From assembly GCA_928212115.1 (NCBI GenBank), contig CAKMRJ010001112.1:405626491-405690490 (forward strand): a stretch of 64,000 bases of DNA. Reading direction: 5' to 3'. The DNA is from Lactuca virosa (Eukaryota > Streptophyta > Magnoliopsida > Asterales > Asteraceae). Both the position numbers and the translations under genes were made by a program. The notes beneath the pieces are model-generated. The model worked only from the letters and a program-made list of their open reading frames with translations. It was not told the DNA's origin and searched no databases. Shown here piece after piece: positions 42,950 to 53,670 of the stretch. Every line of letters starts with the position of its first letter. Positions within the stretch are counted from its first letter, which is position 1.

Positions 42950-44040
42950 CTCGCCACATCCGTAGCAAGCCTGGCCACACCAACGTCGGGGACCTGGGTG
43001 ATTGGCCTAGCCGGAGCTTTGCAGAAACGGGCAGTGTGCCCTTTCTTGTTGCAGTTTACACACTGCATTTCCCGGCAGGGTCCATTATGGTGGAAGCTGC
43101 ACTTGTTGCACTTGGGCAAGCTTCCCGCATACTGCTTCACTGGCGCAGTGGGGGTAGGTGTTATCGCTGCATGAACAGCCATGGCATGTTGCTTCTTGGC
43201 AGCGTTCTGCGCCGCATTGTTTTTCTTCTTGTTGTCCCAAAACTTCTGATTGTTGTCAGCGGCTTTGGATGGTTTTGGGATGGCAAGGGTTTTTGTTGTC
43301 GGTGTGCGGACTCCATGATCAATGAGCCGTTGTACCAATCGCTTGGCACTGTCGAAGGTAGTGGGGTTTGAAGCTAAGACATTCCCTTGAAATGGAGGCA
43401 CCAGCCCCCAAATATACCTCTCGACTTTCTTTCCCTCGGTAGGGTCCATTCCTGGACATAGAGCCACCAGATCACTGAATCTGGCGGTGTAGGCAACTAT
43501 GTCGGAGCCCTTCACGGTTAGGCTCCAGAGTTCTTGTTCAAGTTTCTGAATCTCTCCCCTAGGGTAGTACTCCTCAATAATGAGCTCCTTCAGAGCTTCC
43601 CAGCCCATTGCATTAGCCACTATCTCGGTTAGGAACTTGACATGGCTATTCCACCATGTCAGGGCTCTTTCCGCGAAGGTGCAGGCAGCAAATTTTACTT
43701 TGCTCCCTTCCATACAGGAGCAGATCTCGAAGATCGACTCCATCTTTTCGAACCATTGCGAGAGGGCAATGATTCCTCCAGTCCCATTAAAGGTCCTGGG
43801 CTTGCAGTTGGTGAATTCCTTATACGAGCACTCTCTAGAGCGCACGGGAGCATCACCTTGAGTGGAATGCACAGTTGTTCCACTCCCGCTAGTACCGGTG
43901 GTGATGAATTGTGCTAGGGTTGTCGTAACAGCCGCAACCACTGTAGCTTGGATAGCTGCTAGATTGTATTGTGGAGGAGGCAGTGGTGGTTGAATTGGAT
44001 TTATTGGAGGATTACGTCTCGCTGATCGACGTGGAGGCAT
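42880..44040 (-). pseudogene. E8 gag
   Basis: A 386-residue ORF beginning MPPRRSARRN. It has a proline-rich N-terminus, a Gag capsid domain (FNGTGG, LSQWFEKME, ALTWWNSHV, VERYIWGL) and zinc knuckles CNKCSFHHNGPC and CVNCNKKGHTARFC. A frameshift near 42950 removes the third knuckle and the protease. Most of Gag is intact, so this copy could still provide a nearly complete coat protein. The ATG is the first of the frame and matches E5. Confidence 0.88.
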
Positions 44041-45792
44041 CTTTCAACTAACAGTTTACAAAGATAAAGATATTGGTAAGCATTCAATAGTGAGAATAAT
44101 GAGAGTGATCCATGGACTAAATCACCATAGCCCAACAAATAGATGAGAGTATGATTGTAATGGAGTTCCAACAATAGAAGGATGAAAGCATTTGGATCAA
44201 GATTTCCAATGAGATTAGATGTCTGTCGATATCAATGGCATTAAATATGTAATAAGTTCGGTAAAATTGACCTTGGAGTAGGTCTTACATCACACAAGAA
44301 TTTAGAAAATTTTGACAGCACTAAGACCTAAGAGACTGAAAGTTCAAGGTCTTGAGATAAACATGAAATTTATACTAGAGTCTATACATAGACCTAAGCT
44401 ATATCCAAAAGACAGAGTAGAGTATGCTCTACTCGCGAGGGGAGTTGTTCTGGTTGGTACTTGACTCAGCCCTGGATTTAGTTAGCTGCTGTTCCGTTTC
44501 CCATACATGCCTTTGCAGAACCACTTGGTTCTGACGAAGATCCCTAGTCTCAGATCGACAGACATTCAGCTCTACCTATAGGGCATCAGTTCGAGACCTT
44601 TCAAAGTTCTGGTCATCTGTCAGATGACGTAGACGAACTGTGTTCACTCCGGATTTAGCACGGATCTCCATGACTTGGTCGAAGTTTGCTCTTCCCTGCT
44701 CAGCATTGCGAGCTACACGACGAACCATGATAGGAAAAACTCTGTCTGCCGAGCCTCCCTCATTCAGTTTGTAGAAGCTTTTGTCGCCATTGTAGGTAGG
44801 TGGTTGTCCCTGCTTGTTGCTCCACCTTCCCAAGTTCACCGCCCACAGAGGCGTCGGGCCTTGAAAAGCCAGACGAGGGTTAGGATTTTCAACAACTTGG
44901 GGTGGGTTATAGACCTCCGGTTCTGAGTCCGAGTCTTCTTGGAAATCCTCCTCGTTCTCTTCATCAGAATTCTCCCCGGGGGCTTCTTCTGCTGGGACCA
45001 CCGGGTTCTCTTCTTCGGGGCTCTGCATCAAGCCATCCACCGTGCCCTTGATCGGGGAAGTACGGGTCGCCAGGGAGATGAAATCCAGCCATGTTATCTA
45101 AGCGAGAAAGGGGTGTAAGAAACATATTATAAACGTACTACTTAAGATAATTATAGGATGATCCTTACTAGTTACTTCAATATTTGCGTAGTGCATACCA
45201 ATCATATGTAACCAAGATAGAATAGACCTTCGAATAAGTGACACTAACTCTAAGTCCACAACCAAACTAGGAACAGGAAGTAAAGAAAAGATCACAGATT
45301 CTAAGTCTATGACACCTTAGTTACATATAACCTTATAGTATCCACTCAGCAACTATTGACATACTCGTAAAGACCTTTTAGTTTTCACATAAGTAATTAT
45401 AGTAACACAAAATACTCCTACAGTATTTTAAGTTTATGTTATTTTCTAAAGTTTTCATTGTAGTAGTGTTGATAAGTTTTTAGACTTGCTACAACACCAC
45501 AACCATTCCTAGGCACATGCTAATCACTTCTCGGAAAGATATAGTTGATCAGGCTATATCACTCCCAGAACTGATTATATGTCCCCAAGCCTACTTGTGC
45601 TGTCCAACAACCGCAATACTTTTGTTCTGTTCTAGTGTGACACTGATCCTAGTATGAATGCTTGTATGAATACTTTACTAAAATATTTTATTATTTTAAA
45701 AGTATTAACTCTTGGTCAGAGTGTTTTAATCCCGATGTGTTTATAGTTGTATATCTTTTATGGGTTGATATACTCAATTCACTATAAACAAA
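44041..45792 (-). other. E8 leader
   Basis: About 1.75 kb between gag and the primer binding site. 45060-45790 aligns with the E5 leader. 44400-45060 has no counterpart in E5 and contains the acidic ORF described separately. The rest has no readable protein. Confidence 0.75.
44576..45040 (-). CDS. Acidic leader ORF of E8, function unknown
   Basis: An open frame of about 154 codons in the leader, between the primer binding site and gag. The first half is strongly acidic (SDEENEEDFQEDSDSEPE), with prolines; the second half is basic and less biased (IMVRRVARNAEQ). It has no cysteine cluster, signal peptide or membrane segment and I recognise no family. The frame can begin at a GTG (45040) or at ATG four codons later; a TAG closes it upstream before any further ATG. 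E5 lacks the whole block. It could be a leader peptide, a captured gene fragment, or chance. Confidence 0.4.
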   Translation of the reverse strand: MDGLMQSPEEENPVVPAEEAPGENSDEENEEDFQEDSDSEPEVYNPPQVVENPNPRLAFQGPTPLWAVNLGRWSNKQGQPPTYNGDKSFYKLNEGGSADRVFPIMVRRVARNAEQGRANFDQVMEIRAKSGVNTVRLRHLTDDQNFERSRTDAL

Positions 45793-45804
45793 GCTCTGAT
45801 ACCA
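45793..45804 (-). other. Primer binding site of E8
   Basis: The minus strand reads TGGTATCAGAGC three bases inside the 5' LTR. Confidence 0.92.
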
Positions 45805-45807
45805 ATC

Positions 45808-48800
45808 TGTCACACCCCCAAACCAGAATGGCAGAAACATGCGGGGACGGAGGACGTCATGTACAGTATCATAATAATGCACAATAGTAAAACAAGCAAC
45901 AACATCATCCATTGCATTAATAATATAATTTAATACAAGTGTGTTATGTGTATAGTTTGAAAGACACCAAAATATGAATCAAAATAAAAGACGAGTCTTC
46001 AACATGCTCCGTCTTCTCAAAACCTGGTCATCGGTACCTGTCTACTGGTGACCTGAGAATACAAGTTATTTTGAAAGAGTAAATCAGCATTTAAGTTGGT
46101 GAGTTCATAAGTATTTTAGTGTCAATTGTTTGTATAAGTTTGATGAAAATGTTTGTAAGTGTTTGATGTAAAGTTTGTAAGTGTTTGATGTAAATGTTTG
46201 TATACTTCCTAGAAAATCCTACATTTTCTACTAAATTGGAAAGTAGTCTTCTACCAAGACCCGATTGTTTTTGTATGTTTATTCTTTTATACAAGTGAGT
46301 GTTTTCCCAAGTATGACTATCATTACCAGAAAATAGTTTACATTGCCGTTTATGTGAGAAGATCACTATATGAATGTAATGGGAAAATGAAGATGTATAG
46401 TAGTATTGTATAAAGTAACTACAGATGTACTAACTACCTTAAAACCAATTGTTTAATTAAGGTAAAATGTGATGAGATTATAACCATACTTGATTGACTA
46501 GTAAAACACGACGATCAAAGACGTCGAAATGGTATGACATTCGTCACCCGTAGACCTACAGGTCCCACTGTAGCTAGCATCAAGGTGTAGGATGGTAAAT
46601 CCCATATAGATCTATACACAAACTCACGCTCTCCCTCCAGGAGACTCTGGTTACAAAATGTGACACGGCAGTATATTGCCACGCCATGAACTAGTGGCTC
46701 ACATTAATGTTATCTTTGTTATTGTATTAGTATGTTCCTTCCTGTTCTAGTTATAGTATGTTCCTTCTGTTCTAGTTGTAGTATGTTCCTTCCTGTTCTA
46801 GTATTAGTATGTTCCTTCTGTTCTAGTTATAGTATGTTTGAGCTGACTAATGTATGAAATGACTCTTGTAAGTTTCACTGTTCTAATAATAGTAAGTAGT
46901 ATTCTCCTAAACTATACCTATTATAGTTTACTAGTATGATTGTTTGACTGTTACTGATGTATAGAAAAGACTCAATTACTTACCAAGCAACTAAGTTAAG
47001 TATAATCCTTAAAAATGAGTTTAATTGTAACGCCCCGGTTTTTCTCGGTACGTTTGGTTATTTTAATTTAATTATCCTTGTAACCTTGGGTTAATTTATT
47101 TAACCAATGTATGATTTCTTATGTTATTGGACTCTTTTGATCATCTTGTAAACTCCTTTTATTGAAGTCCATGGGCTATGGGCTTATTTGCAAGTCCAAC
47201 TAGTAAATAGTACTTAATGTGTTAATTGAGTCATTTGGAACACACACAAGAAAAACACTCTAAACCCTCCATCTCTCTCTCAAATCGTCCTCTCTCTCTC
47301 TTTGGGATCAAGAGCAGCCAAGGGGCTGTTGTTTGGAGCTTAATTCTTGTTCATTTCCAGCCTTGATTCGTATTGGTATGAACCTCCTTATCATTTCTTA
47401 CAACTTGATTCATAACCTTGTTCTAGTTTTATGATTTCATCTTCACTTCTTCTCCTTCCTATTTGATTTGTAATTGTATGTTCTCAAGATCCTATCTTCA
47501 CCCCATATATGGTGGATGATGGATCTAGGGGATTACATGTGGCAAAAGATCATGGAAACCCTAAAAGGGAGAATGGTGATTTTATGTGCTTTATGTTCAT
47601 TTTCATGTTGATTATTATTACAATCTTGTGGCAAAATGAAATCCTAATGATACCTAACCCTTTTTAGTACCACCATGATCATGGGGACTAAATTGGGATG
47701 ATGAACACATCTTAAAATGTGTTTCAAAGGGAGAAGGATGGATAAGCCAAAAAGGAATCACGGGTGGCTACGATTCTGTTTTCCATCAGATCTGTAGTCA
47801 TTTTGTAAAATTCATATCTTAAGCTCTAGAACTCAAACGGACCCCAAACCAGTTCCAAAAGTTCACAAATTGAGCTGGATAACTTTCTTAAGCAGGCCAA
47901 CCTCACTGATAAGGACTTTATCTATGGGAAAGAATGGCATCATTGTTGTTAGGTCTGATCCGGGTCTGTTCTGATATGTCATTTTGTTTTCATCATTTCT
48001 AAGGCTTGGAAAAGGATCCAGAGTGATTCCAAGTTTCTATATGTTTCTTATATTATGAATTTAAGATCTGGAGCAGATGGGGTGTTATTTCCAATTATAA
48101 ATTGGTTAGAATGGATCCACACTCCAGATCAGTGGGCAGTCACCAGCTTTTGCTAGTGCTGTGATTGTCCACAATGTGAATTTTATATCTGGAGTTTGGG
48201 AGATGCTTTTCATTAAATTCCAACTCTGAGACTTTCATTTGTATGTCCTTTACTTCTCTTAATTTTAGTTTGGACGAATTCTACTCACAAGTTGGGTAGA
48301 ATTGGCCAACATCACTTGACTGTATTGTTGGAGACAGAAGTGATACACCATTTTGTAAAATTCATATTTAATTCATCTTTTGGAGTTAGAATGAGTTCTT
48401 TATAGTTGTGGAATCCTGAGCAATCATAGTTTCCTATAAAATTTAGTTAAAGCTATGTTTCTGTTTTAGATTTTGGAGTAAATCCGTTTTGAACAGCAGG
48501 TCTGTTTTAGAGACCTTGCTGTGATTACTCTTTTCTCAACTCATAGCTTCATTACTTCTCCTTTCTAACCTTTAGTCCTTCTTAGGTGAGGTTTTGAAGT
48601 TTGCTCAAGCTTGGTAGAATTATTTCATTGTTAGCTATCCTTACTACTCACTCAAGGTGAGTTCTCTCACACCGTTGTATTGATGTTTGCGTTTGCTAGT
48701 TAGCTCGTGTGTGATTATTTGAATTTATTATAAAGGCATGCTATATAACCATTGTTTTAATTCGTACATGTGCACTGTATGTAACTAATTATGGATATAG

Positions 48801-50280
48801 GGACACCACCAAAGGATACGGATTTACCGGTGCGGTGGGTAGGTAATATCACCAACGTAATACTCATCATGAGGTGCGGTGATTAGGGCCAAATGATACG
48901 GGATCTTCCCGATGCGGTTCAAACCTACAAGTCCTTCTTGTATTATAGGCATTGATTCGTTCTTTGCCCTTATCATATAATTATAAATGGAAAATGGATT
49001 AGGGTTAGTAAATATGAATGTTAGTACAATGTCTGTGTTTGAATTCACTAAGCTTTGTGCTTACGGTTTCCCTTATAACTTTTCAGGTGTTAAGATTAAA
49101 CAGGCTAAGGCTTGACATGGAGCATCGGGACATCGCTACTAGTTATTTTTGTTGGGACCTTATTATTATTATTATTACTTCCGCACTTATTTTATATGAT
49201 TATTTAGTTGATGGATTATGTTATGACTATTTCAGTTGTTTTAATTTAATTTAAGATGCGTTTTAAAAGTTTAAAATTTTTGCAAAAATTTGGGTGTCAC
49301 ATTAATATCCACATATGTATTTAATAAGTATAACTATGATTTAACCGACATTCGGACTAGCGATCCTACCCCGCGCCCACAACCAAACAAGGAACAGGAT
49401 TCAAGGTATCTAGCAATAGTCCTAAGTTTGTTCAAGCATACTTATACGTAAATAGATAGACGGATATGATTTGATATAAAAGAAGTTTATAAAATGATTT
49501 GAAACAGTTTGTTTAATAACACAGTTTTGAAGTCTAAGAAATCCTTTTGTTTGATAGTTATAAATCACATGTGATTGATACTATAACTATATTGTTTTCT
49601 ACTTGTATTCCCCCCATAAAAGCATTTAAAATCATTAAAAGATAAGTTTATGGGTATGAACTCACCTATAGTGAGTGATTCGAATGAAAGATCGATATAG
49701 GATGCTAAGTATGCCAACTGAAGTCTCGAGCACAAATGGATCTTAATGGAAGTCTTGAAGGTGTTCACAGCCCAAGTACAAGTGTGTGTTTTTGGTGTTC
49801 TTGGTGAAAAGATGGCGATTTGAAGATCTAAACCCAAAAGAGTTGAATTCATGGATGAAATCAAAGGGTTTCATTTGAATATGAAGGATATCAAGTAAGA
49901 ATGAAAGAATCACTTACACTTTTGAAGATCAAGGAGGATATCCTTGATGATACCTGAGAGAGAAAAGGGGATTCTTGACTTGAAGATGTGAGAAATGAAG
50001 GAATAATGAAGGAACACCATTCATATGAAGAGGGGTTCACGGCCAACATGGGTTCACGGCCGTGAACCCTAGTTTCCGGCCGTGAACTCCTTGTGAAGGT
50101 GGTTCCAGCTCGATTGAAACTCAATGATCTTAAGTTAATACTTCCTAACACACAATCCTTGAGTGTACTAGGCTTAGAACTCTCAAACAGACCCTTAACA
50201 AAGCTAAAAGTTAACAGAAACAAGTCTGACTTTTGATTGAATTGATTGGCTTTACAAGATAGAAATTCCTGGTTGTCACA
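45808..50280 (-). repeat. 5' LTR of E8, split by E9
   Basis: 45808-47025 and 49307-50280 together make 2.19 kb that matches 37276-39445. The palindrome GGGTTCACGGCCGTGAACCC is kept at 50050-50069. The terminal hairpin (45826-45842) has one mismatch compared with the other LTR. TCTAT at 50281-50285 completes the duplication. Confidence 0.92.
47026..49301 (+). repeat. E9: solo LTR (2276 bp) in the E8 5' LTR
   Basis: TGTAACGCCCCGG...GGGTGTCACA with perfect duplication TTAAT (47021-47025 and 49302-49306). There is no primer binding site, gag or pol, so it is a solo LTR from within-element recombination. A CT-rich leader (47265-47305), donor-like TTG|GTATGA (47374-47381), the GAATTCACTAAGCTTTG block (49041) and acceptor-like TTTTCAG|GT (49080-49088) show plus orientation. 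Family not recognised beyond gypsy type. Confidence 0.88.
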
Positions 50281-50292
50281 TCTATTTTTAGT

Positions 50293-51826
50293 ATGGTGAC
50301 TCTTCGAGGAAGACCGGTTAGTGGTTCTAGTGCTGATGAGGGTTCAGGCTCAGGTTCTGGAGCCGGGCAGTTGGATGATCAAACGCGGGTGTTCATTTCA
50401 TATGAGATTACCTACAACATACTCGAGCGGACTCCTGTGTTCTTTACTATGGTCAAGGAGGGTATTCTGGAGATTTTTGATGAGCGCTTTTCAGTCTGAG
50501 ATGTTGGTATTGATGGGAACTCGCATTTTGACATTTAGGGAGTTCCGGGCATGTGGAGCTGAGGTTTAATTCGAGGAGAAGGACCTGATAGCGAGCTGAC
50601 GTTGGTTAGCGGATTTCGATAACGCCTTTCGAACTAGTTGTTGTCCCGATGGGGAAAAGGTCATACTTGCTTCCTATCTTTTGAAATACAGAGCTCAATA
50701 TTGGTGGGAGGAGGTTGGGTGATCCGTGGGTGATCAAGCGGTTGATTCAATGACATGGGATGACTTTGTGACTAGATTTCGAGCTGAGTTTGCATCGGTG
50801 ATTGAGGTGCAACAGTTGGCGAGAAAGTTCCAGGACCTTCACCAGACTACTGAGACGGTGGCTGAAATCACTGATATGTTCTGCGAGAGGGCACTATTGG
50901 TTCTGCAGTATGTGGCAGATGAGGAGATGAAGAAGGCGAGATACCATGAGATATTGAGGAGTGATATTCGGCAGTTCGTGAGCCGATCCAGTTACAAGAT
51001 ACTGGAGGATATGATTGCGAGAGCTAGAGAGAGGGATATTGATCTAGAGATGGAGAGGAAGAGGAAGCCATATCAGGCTCAGGTTTTAGGTTGTTTGGGC
51101 AAGAGGCCCAAGGTATTTGATTCGAGATCGAGAGACCAGAAGTGTCGGAGTTGTTGTGGCAAGTACGGAAAGACACACGATGTGGCATGCAGGGTGGGTG
51201 GTTCTTGTTGCTTTAAGTGCGGCCGGAGGAGTCATATTAGCAGGGATTGCACTACTACCACCACCACCACCCCAGTATATGATCTGATTTGCTTCCATTG
51301 CAATCAGAGGGGCCACAAGACGGCCTATTGTCTGAGTTTGGCAGCAGCAGGACCAGTGGTAGCACCCGCTCCAGCGACGCTGTGGATTACCGATGGCCGC
51401 CAGGGCAATGCGGATGCGCCTCTAGTGAGGAGCGGGGATTTTCAGCTGACGGCCGAGAAGGCTCGCATGGCACCCGATGTGGTGACGGTTATGTATATTC
51501 TCCTTATCTCTTTATTTATATTGAATTGCCTACTTATATTTGTCTGTTTTATTTTAGGATCGTTCCTCATGAACGATATCTCTACATTGATATTGTTTGA
51601 TTCGGGGGCTACCCGATCTTTTGTATCATTTGCGCTTAGCAAGAGGTTTGTTGGAGCTCCTTGGGAGCTGGATTGTCCTTTAGAGGTTGAGATTGTGCAT
51701 GATCGATATGTCCAGGTATCGAGGGTTCATCGGGATTGCGTTCTTGAGATGTTCAGGGAGCAGTATCTGATTGATTTGGTCCCCATTCCTTTGCATGGGA
51801 ACAAGGTTATTGTATGGATGGACTAG
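50293..51826 (+). pseudogene. E7 gag and protease
   Basis: Gag starts at ATG 50293 (MVTLRGRPVSG, then a Ser/Gly-rich stretch). The frame is lost after 50499 and the main part resumes at 50726-51826. There the capsid domain (MTWDDFVTRFRAEF) is followed by zinc knuckles CFKCGRRSHISRDC and CFHCNQRGHKTAYC and the protease motif LFDSGATRSFVS. Between knuckles and protease a 69-nt in-frame insert (around 51488-51557) adds a run of about 23 hydrophobic residues not seen in E5; it looks like an intron. VIVWMD at the end corresponds to the protease C-terminal flap region. Confidence 0.85.
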
Positions 51827-52770
51827 TTGAGCCCTAATGACGTAATGATTGATTTCAAGCATCAGTTGGTATGTATTCGGACCCCAAATGGGGGAGAGAT
51901 GGTGGTTCAGGGAGAAAGATAGAGAGAGAGAGAGAGCACATCGTGGGTCGATTCTATAGGGCCAAACACTATCTTCATCAGGGTTGTTCTGGATATGTCG
52001 CCTATGTTATGGATACCCGAGATAAGGGTAAGGCGACTGTGAACGATGTTACAGATGTTCGGGAATACCCAGATGTGTTCCTGGAGGATTTGCATGGGGT
52101 TCCTCCGGAGAGGTAGGTGGAGTTTAGGATTGACTTGGTTCCGGGTGCGGCTTCGATAGCCAAAGCACCATATCAGTTAGCTCCTCCAGAGATGCAGGAG
52201 TTTTCTACAAAGCTGCAGGAGCTATTAGACAAAGGGTTTATTTGACGGAGCAGTTCTCCATGGGGAGCACCGATCCTGTTTGTGAAGAAGAAGGATAGGT
52301 CTTATCTGATGTGTATTGACTACCTGGGGCTGAATAATCTAATGGTGAAGAACTGATATCCACTCCTGAGTATTGATGATTTGTTTGACCAGCTTCAAGG
52401 TGCATCTTGATTTTCCATGATTGATCTGCATTTGGGTTATCATTAGATGAGGTTCTGAGAGGAGGATGTGCAGAAGACGGTCTTTCGGACTCGTTATGGT
52501 CATAACAAGTTCGTGGTGATGCCCTTCGGGCTCACTAATGCTCCATCCATGTTCATGGACCTCATGAACCGCGTATGCAAGCCGATGTTGTATCGGTCTA
52601 TGATTGTATTCATTTATGACATCTTGGTCTACTCAAAGACCCAGGTGCTGCATGAGGAGAATTTGAGGGAGGTATTAGAGACTCTGAGGAGGAAAAGGTT
52701 GTATCCGAAGTTCTCCAAATGTGAGTTTTGGTTGCGCGAGGTGCAGTTTCTGGGGCACTTTGTCAACTAG
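51827..52770 (+). pseudogene. E7 reverse transcriptase, multiple stops
   Basis: DNA with the protease-RT linker (YVMDTRDKGK, REYPDVFLEDLHG near 51990-52100) and the reverse transcriptase (WGAPILFVKKK region near 52260, FRTRYGHNKFVVMPFGLTNAP at 52480 onward). Many stops interrupt it. The catalytic motif reads FIYDILVYSK where FIDD is expected, so the first metal-binding aspartate of the pair is tyrosine. The longest intact piece is 52468-52770. Confidence 0.85.
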
Positions 52771-53670
52771 AACGGTATTATGTTCGATTCGGCCAAGGTC
52801 GAGGCCGTGATGAGGTGGGAGGTTCTGAGGTCTCCATATGAGATTCTGAGTTTCCTTGGTTTGGCGGGTTACTATTAGAGATTCATTCATGATTTCTCCA
52901 AGATAGTGGTTCCTGTGACTCAGTTGACGAAGAAGGCGGTCACGTTTTCGCTAGGGGCTTGAGCAGCAGTCAACTTTTGAGACCCTGAGACAGAGATTGT
53001 GTGAGGCGTCGATTTTGACCCTGCCGGAGGGTGTTGAGGATTTCGTGGTTTATTATAATGCATCGATCATGGGTCTGGGGCAGTTCTAATGCAGTTGGGT
53101 CACGTGATTGCTTACAATTCGAGGCAGTTGAAGCCTCTTGAGGCGAGTTATCCGACGCATGATTTAGAGTTGGGGGCTATGGTTTTCACCCTCAAGATTT
53201 GGCGACATTACCTCTATGAGGTCCGCTGTACTATTTACACGGATCACGAGACCCTGAGGTATTTGATGGATCAGCCAAATCTGAACATGAGGCAGCGTCG
53301 GTGGTTGCATGTGGTGAAGGATTATGATTGTGAGATCCTTTACTATCCGGGGAAGGCCAATATGGTGGCCGATGCTCTCAGTCGCAAGGTGGCCGCAACT
53401 CCGATTAGGGATATTTGTATGAGGATGACCGTGATTACTCCACTCTTGGAGCAGATTCGAGAGGCTCAGGTTGAGGCTATGAAAGAAGAGCACCGAAAGA
53501 GTAAGCGCATAGTGGGTCAGGTGGCTTCCTTCGATTATCATAGCCGGAGATTATTGACTCTCCATCAGAGAGTATGGGTTCCTTATAGGGGTGGTGCGCG
53601 TCAGGTTTTAATGGAGGAGGCACACAAATCGATATTCTCTATTCATCTCGGGGCAAACGAAGATGTATAG
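52771..53670 (+). pseudogene. E7 RNase H and integrase zinc region start
   Basis: 52771-53088 resembles the connection domain but is broken by stops and a shift. 53089-53670 (193 residues) is open, with IAYNSRQLK, THDLELGAM, YTDHETLRYL and MVADALSRK of RNase H. The integrase histidines begin at SIFSIHLGAN, where the frame ends. Confidence 0.85.

Larger units (their letters stand above)
37276..50280 (-). mobile_element. E8: degraded Tekay-like chromovirus with E9 inside
   Basis: LTRs 37276-39445 and 45808-50280 (the latter split by E9), TSD TCTAT at 37271-37275 and 50281-50285, and a minus-strand primer binding site at 45793-45804. Gag and the chromodomain tail are about as E5, but the LTR is shorter (2.17 kb) and different over most of its length. 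The coding region is broken at many points. Confidence 0.93.

Noticed and set aside
5900..45804. tRNA gene suggested by TGGTATCAGAGC sequences
   Set aside because: Only the 12-13 bases complementary to the tRNA 3' end are present, at LTR edges. They are primer binding sites.
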